Below are positions 52,704 to 63,861 of a stretch of 64,000 nucleotides of DNA, one piece after another. A model generated the notes under the pieces. The model was not told the origin of the DNA, did no database searches, and saw nothing but the letters and a program-made list of their open reading frames with translations. Position 1 is the stretch's first letter. Each line of letters opens with the position of its first letter. The translations under genes were made by a program, and so were the position numbers. The DNA comes from Favolaschia claudopus (Eukaryota > Basidiomycota > Agaricomycetes > Agaricales > Mycenaceae). The stretch covers positions 372,001 through 436,000 of the forward strand of contig JAWWNJ010000072.1 of NCBI GenBank assembly GCA_037176885.1. Reading direction: 5' to 3'.

Positions 52704-53209
52704 GTGTCACCCCCCCGCTCTGAGGAGCGACAGCGATCAATGATCTGAGCGTTCGCCGTGATGACGGCTTCCCGTTTGGGCAATATCCGCTCAATAAGGA
52801 AGTACCTCCGTATTTTCAAAGCTACGTCTTGTGTAGCTCGCTCTATGGACTCTCTCTTGTTTCTAGTACCCTATGATCTACACATAAAACTCAATATGGA
52901 ATTAACATCACTTATTCAAACGACCACAATACAATGCCAAGTTCAGTGCTGCTGCAAGGGATGGAGTACATCTTTTGCACAACTGCAAATTCATTCAACT
53001 ACGGAGAAGATGTGCCAGACTTAATAATTGATTCCGTCAGATATGGTAATAACGAATAACGCAAGGGGAGGCGAGTTAGTTGCAAAGTGAGCGGTGGCGA
53101 GCGCGTCTCGGACGTACTTCCTTTTTAAGTGGATTCTTCCAAAACGGGAAGCCGTCATCATGCCGCCCTGTTCATCATTGATGGATGTCGCTCCTCAGCG
53201 TGACCCCTC
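52704..53209. repeat. Foldback with arms of about 100 bp inside X1
   Basis: The left arm 52704-52811 contains CTGAGGAGCGACAGCGATCA, GATGACGGCTTCCCGTTT and AAGGAAGTACCTCCG. The right arm 53105-53209 is its imperfect inverse. About 290 bp lie between the arms. No ORF. Confidence 0.75.
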
Positions 53210-53217
53210 GACAAATC

Positions 53218-53271
53218 CAAGACTTTATATACGTTTGAACGACTATCTTCAAAAGAGTATATAAAGTCTTG
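53218..53271. repeat. Hairpin with perfect 15-bp arms around TGAACGACTATCTTCA
   Basis: Arms CAAGACTTTATATAC and GTATATAAAGTCTTG pair perfectly around 24 nt containing TGAACGACTATCTTCA, which can also fold as TTTGAA-CGACTATC-TTCAAA. The arms are unrelated to those of the hairpin at 9942-10011. Confidence 0.75.
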
Positions 53272-54243
53272 TTACGAGACTACTTTGTGATTGCATTTCT
53301 CCTGTTACGGGCTCCGTAATACACCTATTTTTTTTTTCATGAACACTGCGCCGTGGCGCACGCAGCGGCACGCTCAGACACCTAATTTACTAAACCAGCG
53401 ACGGGTCCACCCACAAGCCCTCTTCGAGCGACTAGTTAAATTACCTCGGCCAGCTTCTGGTACACCTTCCCAGCACCTTGCCCGTGGTTTCCGATGCACC
53501 GTACCGGTTCTATCTTGACGAAGATTGTAGCGACTGATTGAGTGCAGTGAGGAGGAGGAGGGTTATAGCAGTAGATTCAGCTAGATTTTACAGCCAGAAA
53601 CATGATAATTCGACATCTTTGTATGTCACGCAGTCCTCAGGGAAACCACCCGACCGTTAAGCGTTACCGTCGAAACGAAACAGGGCGGGCGTTACGCGTT
53701 ACGTTTCACCCATACAAAGTGCTACAGTATTCACAGCGCTTTTCTAAATGATGCGGAAAACCCAAAACTTTCTCAGGGTGGCTGTGTGAGACCCCCAGAA
53801 CACCGTCTCCAGATTTTGCTCAAATGTGCGACCGCTGTATGAGATATGGCGATCGTGTGGTACTCTACTAGTAGTACTTGAGGGGACAGTGTTCTAGATA
53901 CTAAGTGTTGATTGACCGGCGCCCAATTCCATTGTCGATGCCGATGTGCTCAGTAAGTGAGTTCTAGGGACCGTTTGACAGCGACGAGGGGCTCCCAAAA
54001 GCTCGAAACATCATCCACTACGCACTGGGAAACAATTGAAACGTACAGAAGTTCCGATAGTCCCAATACGACACATTGTGACAATCAGGGTCCAAGCGTC
54101 ATCGACAAAACGCGAGAAACAATGCTGTCCGGAGGCAGCAAGTGGATGGTATGGTTCCAGACGTGCTTCAACGACCTTGTACTTCAAACCCGAGTGTGAA
54201 CTATATCCAAGTGCGACGAGTGAGAGCCGTGACTGCGATCTTA

Positions 54244-54405
54244 TGTGTGTGTGTGCATCGAGTTCTAAGCGGTGTGTGTGTGTGTGTGAAAAGTCCTTTG
54301 TGTGTGTGTGTGTCTCGAGCCGCGGTGGCTCTGGACCCCCTCTGTGTGTGTGTGGATGGGTGCCCTGTGTGTGTGTGTGAAGAATTTGTGTGTGTGTGCG
54401 TGATT
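54244..54405. repeat. Interrupted (GT)n microsatellite
   Basis: At least seven blocks of GTGTGTGTGT are separated by short unique stretches such as CATCGAGTTCTAAGCG and GATGGGTGCCCT over about 160 bp. ORFs reading Val-Cys through it are artefacts. Confidence 0.85.
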
Positions 54406-54536
54406 TATTAAATGTACAAAGTGAACACTATAACCGTCTACAGTACGGGAGAAACACTAACAGAGAGATCTTCAGACAACAACAGAACTAGGATCGGCGT
54501 CTATAGGCAGAAGAGTCGAGACAGATACTTAGTCGT

Positions 54537-57500
54537 CACCTAAGGCGCCTACGTTTAGCTTATGTAATGGACCTAACAGGTCGGTTTCCGCGGATTTTGA
54601 TCGGTTTCCAAAACGGGAAAGCACCTCGTGTTTCCCGCCAACGGCCTTCGCCGCCTCCGTCCCGGCCTTCGTCAACCCTCGCGCACTGCTCCCCGTCTCC
54701 CAAGCATGCCTAATGGTATTGCTCTCTACCCCAACAGCCTCTAGCTGCGCAAAGCTCCCCCCTCTTGCAGTTTTTGACACCCTCCCTCAACAGATCTGGC
54801 GGATTTTTACACCAACCATTACCAATTTACCATTCTACTCGGTGTCCACAAAAGTGACCGGAAATCCGTTTATTGCTTGCCAAATTTGTAGTATTTTCTG
54901 AAGTAAACTAGATAGGTGTAATCCTTGCTTTATATTGATCACATATCATACATGGTATGTGCAAAGCTGCTCAGGAGAGACCGTTCCAGAGGGACAACTC
55001 TATCAGCTGTATTTTGATGGTGATCAACAAAGTCAGTGCAACACAGCTTGTTCTGGGAGGAAAATTATGGTTTTGATTTTCAACAGGGTGTTCTTTTGTG
55101 GGTACAAACACTCAATGTTGGAAAGAAACTATGTACAGTTGATATCTGTAGCGTTTATTTTGACTGTCTCGGTCTGACACTTTCAACAGAGCATCAGACA
55201 GTTATTTGGGGTGTTTTAAGCAACAATTCAATCAGTTCTTGTGTTGTTCTACCTAAACATAAACACTGATTGTGTTCAAGAGGCCTATTGCTATTACTGC
55301 TGTCTTCAAACTTGCATAAATGTGGGTGGAAAACTGAAATTCAAGCAAAAGGTTGAAAATTCTGGTTTCCACAATTTTGGTCCAATAGTGCATCATTTGG
55401 AATGGTTCAAAGGGCTTAAAAGATACCAACAGAGCGCTAATGTAGTACGCACTGTGCGAAAATGGTCAACCATGCTTATTTGAGCAAACGACAACCAATT
55501 TCTGGCACAACCTTGACAACTTGGCATTGCCAAACAATAACATCATGAATTCAACTAGCTCTAGAGTGATGTAAAGAGAGCAGATCTCCAAGAAGCTTAG
55601 GGAATGATCTACTCACATTGAAAGGTATGCAGCCAGGTGCAGAAACCGTGGGAAACGCACGTGATCGCGTCGAAATATCCGCATTTCCGGGACACTGAGT
55701 ATATGTTTGTAGCATGCTCAATACACCCGGAATGTGTGCTGTTAGCTGTCTGGGTGACTTGGGTACATCATAAATCTAAGGTGGAGCACTATTACTCCCA
55801 TGCATTGACTCAATTTCAAGCGCGAGCAAATCAAACGGAGGCTTCGTGATGACCTCCGCGACTTCTTTTCCGTCTTCCCTGCGCCTCTGGATGCTTTATT
55901 GGCTCTCCCAGTTCTATGGATACGCCACTCTGTGCTGACCGACGTAATTGCGGGCGAAATGGGTGTGATTTTCGGAATCGACGGAGGCTCCGTGGTTGCC
56001 TCCGTGACCTTCTTCGCCTCCCAAAACCTTCAAATTTCTAGGCAATTGTCTTTCAATGTCAGTACTATTTTTCTGAAGCAAATCTTGCAAACATCTGTCT
56101 CGTGTGGGCCGTCATCCCGCGCCTTTTCTCGTGTTCACTGCGGCTATCTTTGGTCCTTACATTGTTTCAACCTTTGTGAGCTGTCTGATTATTGCACTGC
56201 ATACTGTGCTTCACCCTCTGCTATGTAGATCACCCCCTCACGTGAAAGCCCCCGCAGTTTCTGTGGGACCCTTCACAATATCCGCCTGATCCCTTGAAGC
56301 CTCCGTCAAATTATTCACAGCCTCTGCCCCACCATTCACTGCTTATCTCAGTACGGGAATCAGAATGGACAATTTGATACAGTCATAGGTGTATTACTTT
56401 GTTACATTGACCAGTAAAATCAAGGTGTCCACCTGCTACCGGTTTTTTATCCAGTTACCAAGGTTTCTCAGTACCAACTTCCAAGTATAAGTCAGCATAG
56501 CTGTTGACGTTCAATGAATATTGAACTGTGTACGAGCACAATGCCGGGAAATATTTTGAGCCTAACACTGCATTTGCCGAAGCCTCCGTCAGAGCCTCCG
56601 TGGCCTCCGTTGAAGCCTCCGGAAATTCATTTAAACCTCTTCCTGCAACTTCCACTGTTTCACAGAACTATTTAACTGAAGTATGATGCTATCTCTGCTA
56701 TTTCATGAAGCATAGAGTCGATATTCAACCCACTGTATAAATGTGATTGAGTTGAGCACTCTAGGCACGGCATCTTCTTTGCCATTGTACTCGTGAATCT
56801 CAACATTTACAGTTGCTCGCAAATGATACGATGATATGTGCTGGTTCCCAATGTATGTATAGGATTTTGACCTTTAAACCCGGCATGTTTTTTGTGTATA
56901 CTCACCAATGCATTCATCTTGGTTCTATCATTTTTCCTGTGCATGTTTGATTGTCCTTTCTTACCAGTAATAATCAGGAGGGTTATATTTACCCTCAGAA
57001 AGGTGCTGATGTTCCTCCTTCTGAGCTGAAAAGTGCGGAAAGATAAATTCATAGTTTGAACACTATGAATTGTAGAGGCTATTATCTCACAAGGAGACTT
57101 CAAATGGACGGATGTGGGCCAGGATGTTGATGAGGGTGGAGTACTTGAGCAAAGAAAACTTGTTCAACTCAAGAGACATGATATAGCAGAAAATACAAAT
57201 CCAACCCATTGTGTAGTTGAGAAAGCTAATACGAGCTTACCTGGCTTTTGGGTCAGTTGCTGCATCGGATTTTTATAGCCATCTAAAAATCCGCTTTAAA
57301 ATCACAGCTCATGGGGCAGCATACCAGAGTTGTTTCCGGTAAAAATGAGACCATCTGAGGAAGATATGCCGCTGGAGAAAAATTGTTTCGAGGGGCTGAC
57401 CGTTATAATGCCTCTGATTGGCTAAATCAGTGAGGTAATCCGAGGGGAAGAAGGCCTTCGGAAGTTGCCCTGGAGGCTCGCACGGTTGAATTTAGTTGAT

Positions 57501-59003
57501 CCGGACAGATCCGGACTCGGAAACTGTCCGTGCCGACGAGTCTGATGAGCTTCTTCAACTTTAAGACCACGTTGCCATTACCGAAGGCTCCACGAAGGCC
57601 TCCGTCTTGGCCTCCGCCATCCATCTCAACAATTTCATTCGATCTCAATTGATAATGGGCAAAGGGAATCCATTCAGTTGATCAGGATTCAGAACTACAG
57701 CAGCAACAGTAATGTGTGCTGAACTCTTGCAATCAACGAAGGCTCCGTGAAGGCCTCTGTTTCGGCCTCCGTCATCCTTTCCCAATCGGACCTCGGTCTC
57801 TGTCAACTGGAGGCAAAGCTAGATGCGCAGTAAGTACATGCATGATTTTTCTTGCATGCATTGATGAGTGAGTTTTCCCCTCGAACAAACACAACGCGTA
57901 GATACCTGTAAAGGTCACGAAGGTGCGGATAATCAAGTATCCCTTTGTGAACAACCTATATTGTGTATCAACTGTTTCGACCAGTTCTTATACAACATCA
58001 TATTAATACATAGTGTGAGTAGGAAAAGGATTTCATGAATTGAGGATTAGCCACGGAATATTCATGTCATCTCCTTGGCATCTACGAGTATATGTACCCT
58101 GGAGTCTTGTCACACCATGCATGCACACCAAGTAATCCACTGAATGTCGCAGAAGCTGCGAAATGTACGGTGGAGGTTGCTGCAGAGGCGGTGAAGGCTC
58201 CAGCGGAGGCTGCAAAGGGTGTGACGGAGGCCGCAAAATGTTGAAGGAAATCGCCAAAAAACGAGTGGCTGAAAGGTAACCATTACCCACCGGAATATCT
58301 GAATAGATAACGATGAGACAGACCTGTGCACATAAGAGTAAGTATCCAATAACCTGAGCCTAGAAGTGCACCAGTGCCAAAAGAATCAAAGGGGATCTTT
58401 GAATGGTTGTTGAAGTAGTTACAGGGCTTATATTCTTCGAAGAACAGTAGCAGTAATACTAGAAGACAGTTACGTGGTGCTTTCAGGCGGCGAAGCAAAG
58501 GATGGAGGTTATTGCGGAGGCTTGGCGGAGGCTCCGTCGATTCCGAGAATCAATTTCATTTCAAACAGTATTACCCCAATCTGCAGAGAGTGTGTACTCA
58601 CACCATGAACACATTTAATAATGCACATCCGAGGGCATATTGCATGCGACAAGCACAGAAAGCGGGGGTGAACTGCCGCTGGGGGGCTTTGAAGCCTTGA
58701 CAGGGGTCTCGGGCTCGGCTAAGCGAGCACAACAGATTGAGGCCGGTGCTGGAGATACTCTCTCTTGCGGAGGTTGCTGTAAGAAGTGCAAAGCAATAGG
58801 TCCCAAGGTCGAGAGGAAGGCAGGCGGAGGCTGGGCGGAGGTTGGAGGAAGGTACACGGCATTTCCCGTTCGGCAAGACGCCGATCAAATCGCGATTTGC
58901 GTAACGCCTTCGCCGGAGGCCCGACCTCAGAGGTGGGTTCTACTGTCCGCGGAAACCGACCTGTTAGGTCCATTACATAAGCTAAACGTAGGTGCCTTAG
59001 GTG
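54537..59003. mobile_element. 4.47-kb element with 58-bp TIRs and dispersed GCCTCCG motifs
   Basis: TIRs at 54537-54594 and 58946-59003 start CACCTAAGGC, continue CCTACGTTTAGCTTATGTAA and end TTTCCGCGGA. They match at 57 of 58 positions. Flanks TTAGTCGT and GTAGTCGT agree at 7 of 8 bases, fitting an 8-bp target duplication. GCCTCCGT words occur on the plus strand up to about 57770 (for example 54653, 55998, 56299, 56582, 56594, 56603, 57598, 57766) and switch to ACGGAGGC/GCGGAGGC from about 58150. The interior is AT-rich without a recognisable transposase. The superfamily is open; hAT- or KDZ-type would suit an 8-bp duplication. Confidence 0.82.
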
Positions 59004-59457
59004 GTAGTCGTGGTAAGAGAATAAGAATGTAAGGTATCAGGTGATGTGTGTGAATGTGTGGTAAGCGGCAAGTTTACATTGAACTTGGCATCAGCCACAG
59101 CTCTGGCAGGAGCTGATCGGGCTATGGAGGCATGTCAATGAACTATCGGCTGCCATGCTCGAGCAGAGCCGCCACATTTCCCAGATTATGCAGGTCCTCA
59201 CCCAGCCCCCTCCGAGCTTGTTCCCCGTGCACTCCCCCCCTCAACGCTTATCATATCCAAATTCGGCTCTCCTTTCGAAAAGCAGGGGATTTCCTTTTTG
59301 AGAAGCGCGGAAAAAATTCTGTCATTCTCATTACTTTCCGGAAAGGCTGTAATTGAAGAGTGAAGATCACTTCACTTCAAAATCATAAAATAGAAATTTT
59401 TACGATACCCAAGTATGAGATTCGTGGCAAACATGATATAGACAAACACTAAAGGTA

Positions 59458-59831
59458 CAGTGGCGGCAAAATCTGATGTCACCCCCAAAAAGGAAATTCT
59501 CATCAATTCAACTCGTTTTCTTTTCTGTGCCCTGTTTTCTGTGGTCGGACCTTTCACAGTACATTCCAGACATAGACATAGATTTGAAACACCCATCTTA
59601 GGATACCTCGAAAATTGACACTTTTTTGGGCAAGACTTTCCAACCATCTTTGGCCCAGTTCTCCTCAATGAATGGACCTATCTTTCTCAATTTTGCCTCC
59701 ACAGGCAGTGAATTTGCCGTTCCAATGGATCTGTGCCCTTGTCGCTACCAGACGGCGATGGCAAGGGCAGATTAGGGCGGTTTGATAAAAATTTCCTTTT
59801 TTGGGGGTGACATCAGATTTTGCCGCCACTG
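59458..59831. mobile_element. 374-bp TA MITE (CAGTGGCGGCAAAATCTG)
   Basis: Termini CAGTGGCGGCAAAATCTGAT continue GTCACCCCC to at least 40 bp and are exactly inverse, flanked by TA at 59456-59457 and 59832-59833. A right-half copy lies at 29027-29160. Confidence 0.9.
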
Positions 59832-60062
59832 TAAATAGGAAACAAGAATGGACTACATAAAGTAAACAAATATTATTATTTTATATTTATCTGTTAATTT
59901 GTGTTGGCTGCCGGCAGTAGCTAAGTTGCACGAGCATCTCGGAAAAAAACGGCAATTTCGGTTATTTTCAAGTACAGCTACTCATTTATACATAAAAAAA
60001 GCCATCTGGTGATGTGTCACACTTGCCATAAATGGAAGATCAATCTTGTCGACTTTGCGTGT

Positions 60063-60258
60063 CCGGCACTGTAGTAGCCGAGCATCGGAACGGGACCAAC
60101 ATGAGCATGTACGTGACCGTGACCCTTGGCGTCATGGAGCCGACCTTGACTTGTTCCGTGCCGACTGCTTCATTTTCGTTTCTGAACCTGCTGCCGACGG
60201 GCACCACCGGCCATCTATCGGCTATTCTATATATAGTCGTTTTCGTTTTCGTTTCTAG
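60063..60258 (+). mobile_element. Helitron-like 3' end ending CTAG/T, copy in unit 1
   Basis: Hairpin CGGCTAT-TCTAT-ATAGTCG, then TTTTCGTTTTCGTTTCTAG and T (CTAG at 60255-60258). Compared with 37218 the spacer from hairpin to end is longer by one TTTTCG-type unit. The preceding GCGTGTCCGGCACTGTA resembles, inversely, a terminus at about 49087. Confidence 0.5.
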
Positions 60259-60387
60259 TATATACTCGATTGGTAGAGATTGGTAAGTGATTGGTGGTGG
60301 GCACCGACGGCTTTTAATGGGCCATCAATCAGCCGGTCATCAACATGTAACCGGCAATTTTGATGGTAAAAGTTTCGGTCGTTGCGT

Positions 60388-60775
60388 TTAGGCTTCCTGA
60401 GGTCTGAAGTACATCTGTAAGTAGGTAAATACAATCCTACAAATATTTCTCGAACATAGGGTACTAATATAGTCCTCGTCGGTGACAGGCTTGTCACCTT
60501 CCTCGGGGTGGAGAATTTTGCGGATCGCCTGGGCCGCCTTCTTGTTAGCCAGCGGGATCGGACGCGTATCGAGCTGCGCCCAGTAAGCTGTCATAACCGT
60601 GTTCCCGCCTTTGAAACTATTCATATCTTTGTGCATGCAGCACCCAGACCAAACCCACACAGTCAGGAGATGGCGGTAAGCGTCGTCGAGCTCAGCTAGA
60701 GCCTCAACACCAAGACTTCGAATCATCGCGTTTAACATCGCGGTGTCGCGTGCAGCCTGCTCTGTAAGGGGTAGG
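60388..60775 (-). pseudogene. Duplicated 3' end of the CCMHK/KGGN gene
   Basis: Minus strand from LPLTEQAARDTAMLNAMIRS to the stop after YLQMYFRPQEA, identical to the corresponding part of unit 2. It lacks any start, so it is a by-product of the tandem duplication. Confidence 0.85.
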
Positions 60776-61527
60776 TGCCATAAATGGAAGATCAATCTTG
60801 TCGACTTTGCGTGTCCGGCACTGTAGTAGCCGAGCATCGGAACGGGACCAACATGAGCATGTACGTGACCGTGACCCTTGGCGTCATGGAGCCGACCTTG
60901 ACTTGTTCCGTGCCGACTGCTTCATTTTCGTTTCTGAACCTGCTGCCGACGGGCACCACCGGCCATCTATCGGCTATTCTATATATAGTCGTTTTCGTTT
61001 TCGTTTCTAGTATATACTCGATTGGTAGAGATTGGTAAGTGATTGGTGGTGGGCACCGACGGCTTTTAATGGGCCATCAATCAGCCGGTCATCAACATGT
61101 AACCGGCAATTTTGATGGTAAAAGTTTCGGTCGTTGCGTTTAGGCTTCCTGAGGTCTGAAGTACATCTGTAAGTAGGTAAATACAATCCTACAAATATTT
61201 CTCGAACATAGGGTACTAATATAGTCCTCGTCGGTGACAGGCTTGTCACCTTCCTCGGGGTGGAGAATTTTGCGGATCGCCTGGGCCGCCTTCTTGTTAG
61301 CCAGCGGGATCGGACGCGTATCGAGCTGCGCCCAGTAAGCTGTCATAACCGTGTTCCCGCCTTTGAAACTATTCATATCTTTGTGCATGCAGCACCCAGA
61401 CCAAACCCACACAGTCAGGAGATGGCGGTAAGCGTCGTCGAGCTCAGCTAGAGCCTCAACACCAAGACTTCGAATCATCGCGTTTAACATCGCGGTGTCG
61501 CGTGCAGCCTGCTCTGTAAGGGGTAGG
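60776..61527. repeat. 752-bp tandem duplication, unit 2
   Basis: Second unit. Its right edge continues without break into the upstream part of the CCMHK gene, so this unit is the original and unit 1 the extra copy. TGCC begins both units. Confidence 0.9.
60815..61010 (+). mobile_element. Helitron-like 3' end ending CTAG/T, copy in unit 2
   Basis: Exact counterpart of 60063-60258 shifted by 752 bp, CTAG at 61007-61010. Confidence 0.5.
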
Positions 61528-62727
61528 GCATTCCACGCGTCCCACCCCCCCACCGCTTCGATTTTCTTCGTCCCAAACTCGACCATCAACGCTGCGAGCT
61601 TGAGTAAGTCGCCGTCTAGCTCCGCAAGGCGCTTCTCCCCCAATTCTTGAAGCAGCTGTTCATGTTTCTCCGTCCGTATTCCTTCTGCGACTGACTTTTC
61701 GACGCTAGCGTGATCGCCGCACATCCCACGGAGGCGACGGCAAATCAAACGGAAGTCAAGCGTTCCGATGCGCTGTGCCTGACATGACGATGTTTCCTTG
61801 CGCGTCCCGGCCAATAGGAACACGCATGTGTATGTGGTGAGACTGGTAGTTCATCTTGCGGCGCGACGTGCTGTCGCTGCTGATGGTATAATCTTCATTT
61901 CGTCGTAAGTACATTACTAAATATCTCACAGAGGGATCGAAACCGAGCTGCATACGCGCCATGAGTAAGCCCTCTAATGCGATCCGACCAACAGTACGGC
62001 GGCTGATTATGTTTGGCAGGTCCAATCCGAATATCCGAGCAACAGCATTAATCGCGCCGCCAACCTTCCCCATCTTGCAGCCGCAGGAGATGAGAAGACG
62101 AGCAAGGTTTCGGACCTCTGGTGCGTATGCGCGTCCCTTTTTCAAGGTTTCCCTGCCCACCGCCCGAGATGCGGCTGCACCATTCTTGATTTTTGCTTGA
62201 CCTGTTTCGAGCCGCTTGACTTGTTTCTTCAGCGTCCGAAGAGCATGGCGAAGAGCTGACAGCTCCTTTGCGCTCGCATTAAGCTTGTCAGATCAGCTTA
62301 TCATGGTCAGCCATTCGCTCGCCAATTTTTCTTCTAAATCCGTGCCACTTTTGAGAGTGTCGTGAATAGCGCGCTCGTCAGACTTCCTCGCCGCTGTAGT
62401 CGCTTCCTGCACCTCAGCAGCGGCTGCGTTGACCCGTGCGTCGCTAGCTGCAAGCTTCTTCTTCAGGTCTGCGATCTGTTCCTTGTGCCGTTTCTCCCGC
62501 CGACGCAATAACAAGTTTTCCTTCTGCAATTCCGCGACATAATTAGCGTCCGCAATGTCGTGCTTTTTCTTTGATTTTCTGAGTGAGGAGGCAGATTTAC
62601 GGAGGGGGCTGGAGGGAGGGGTTGCTATAGAGCGTGAAGCACAGTTCTCCTTGTCGCTGGTGCGCTTTTGGGCCCTCTGCGCGCGCGCTTTTGCAAGATG
62701 TCGTCCTTGCTTTGATACTGGTGCCAT
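61140..62727 (-). pseudogene. CCMHK/KGGN family protein, putative RNase-H-like enzyme, decayed
   Basis: Minus strand from Met 62727 (MAPVSKQGRHLAKARAQRAQ). Basic N-terminus and coiled coil (YVAELQKENLLLRRREKRHK) precede an in-frame TGA at 62293-62295. The frame continues SDKLNASAKELSALRHALRT, KGRAYAPEVRNLARLLISCG, IISRRTVGRIALEGLL and ISSDSTSRRKMNYQSHHIHM. A shift and probable deletion occur near 61760-61820. Then come GTLDFRLICRRLRGMCGDHA, VWVWSGCCMHKDMNSFKGGN and TAYWAQLDTRPIPLANKKAA to a stop at 61140. I remember many agaric proteins with this layout; their function is unknown to me. Invariant Asp in SSDST and CGDHA could be catalytic. A 3' copy lies in the duplication at 60388-60775. Confidence 0.65.
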
Positions 62728-62729
62728 TG

Positions 62730-63293
62730 ACTAATTAGAGAGGATTTCAATTACAGCAGTTTGCAGATGTACTAACGGCGTGGGGGTCACCGTAGGTTAC
62801 TGATGGTGACCTGTCACGTGCCTCTTTGCCCGCCAATTCTACCAGATGTACTAATCATGGTGACTTTGGCAAAATATATCCTCAATCTGATGAAGTAATC
62901 GAACGATTGAATGGATTGTGCTCACGATCGGAAGGATTGAAAGATTTGGTAGTTACTGTACAATCTGATTTTGTTTGGCTTTAATTGTAAAACTATTTAA
63001 TTAGTTTGACAAACGGGTAGTTATTCTAATTTTTTATACACAAAACAATTTCCTGTCTATCATCTCTCGATGGTTATTTGGAATTCAAGAGACAGAACAT
63101 GGCTTTATTTGACAGTGCTTGCACAGAATTCTCCTAGCAAGAATTTCCCACACATTGGCAATTGCCGTCTTCGTGCTGGCGGATACTCGGAGTCCTCGGA
63201 CTCGGTTCTCCGATCACCAGAGAGTACAATCGTGTATTCCGGTGGTTACCTCGGCTAAGCTAAGCGGGGGTCACCAGCAAGGTAACCAGAGCG
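62730..63293. promoter_or_regulatory. Upstream of the CCMHK gene; no other feature
   Basis: No gene recognised. GTGACCTGTCACGTG and GGGGTCACCGTAGGTTACTG at 62780-62825 form a small inverted set just upstream of the gene start. The rest is AT-rich. Confidence 0.35.
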
Positions 63294-63320
63294 GGCTGGT
63301 TACCCTAAGTATACTCTATG
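63294..63320. repeat. GGGCTGGTTACCCTAAGTATACTC word, also at 41159
   Basis: CGGGCTGGTTACCCTAAGTA continues TACTCTA here and at about 41158-41184, next to the Copia LTR. The core AGTATACTTAGGGTA also occurs inverted near 49078. Probably the edge of an unclassified repeat. Confidence 0.6.
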
Positions 63321-63333
63321 TATAAGAAGAGGA

Positions 63334-63861
63334 CCCTGGGCAACCAACTATGAGGCCTGCCCACGAAATTCTGGTTTTTATCCGGACCCCAAATCGGGGT
63401 ATTCTTATTCGAATTTGACCCAGGCCTCAGCCAGGCCGGCGTTTATCCGAATTCTCGACCAGGCCTCGCCAAAATCAGCTAAAATCAGGAAAAATTGAAA
63501 AATTTCTTCTGGGGTTCATTTCCGGTCGCCTGACGGCCAGAATGTTGTTTTCGGGTTGCCGAACCGGTTTTGTCCTGCAAACGAACATATTCGACGCCAG
63601 TCTGCTACAAATCAAGCGTGAGAACGGGCCAGATCTGCTCAAAACTCGTTGATTAGGACGAGATTTGGCTGCAGACAGCCATCGCTCTCAATTCATCAAA
63701 GTCTGGCGACTTACCCCATGTTTTATCCGAATTTTTGACCTGACCTGGCGACTCAAAGTTGGGTATTTTATCCGAATCCGGGGAGGCTGACAGCCATTTT
63801 TGGGCTTGTTTTATCCGAATTGAAAGTTTTGCGGGCAGGCCTCATAGTTGGTTGCCCAGGG
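63334..63861. mobile_element. 528-bp TIR element with TTATCCGAATT repeats
   Basis: Inverted termini of about 30 bp, CCCTGGGCAACCAACTATGA then GGCCTGCCC, at 63334 and ending 63861. TTATCCGAAT or close variants occur near 63376, 63432, 63723, 63769 and 63811. No ORF and no clear target duplication. Confidence 0.75.

Larger units (their letters stand above)
51801..53729. mobile_element. Outer element X1 of a nested set (1.93 kb)
   Basis: Termini TACTGTAGCACTTTGTATGG plus GTGAAAC and exact inverse (27 bp), with terminal TA on each side. It contains element Y (51940-52613), a long foldback (52704-53209) and a hairpin (53218-53271). No transposase ORF. Confidence 0.82.
60024..60775. repeat. 752-bp tandem duplication, unit 1
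   Basis: Identical as far as I can read to 60776-61527 (every open frame recurs with offset 752). It contains the Helitron-like terminus and the 3' part of the CCMHK-family gene. The junction GGGTAGG/TGCCATAAATGG shows no spacer. Confidence 0.9.

Noticed and set aside
54142..54411. Val-Cys-rich ORFs
   Set aside because: They are readings through an interrupted (GT)n microsatellite.
59085..59270. Short coding-like stretch (ELSAAMLEQSRHISQIMQV)
   Set aside because: It resembles a retroelement gag helix but is too short and has no supporting motif to call.
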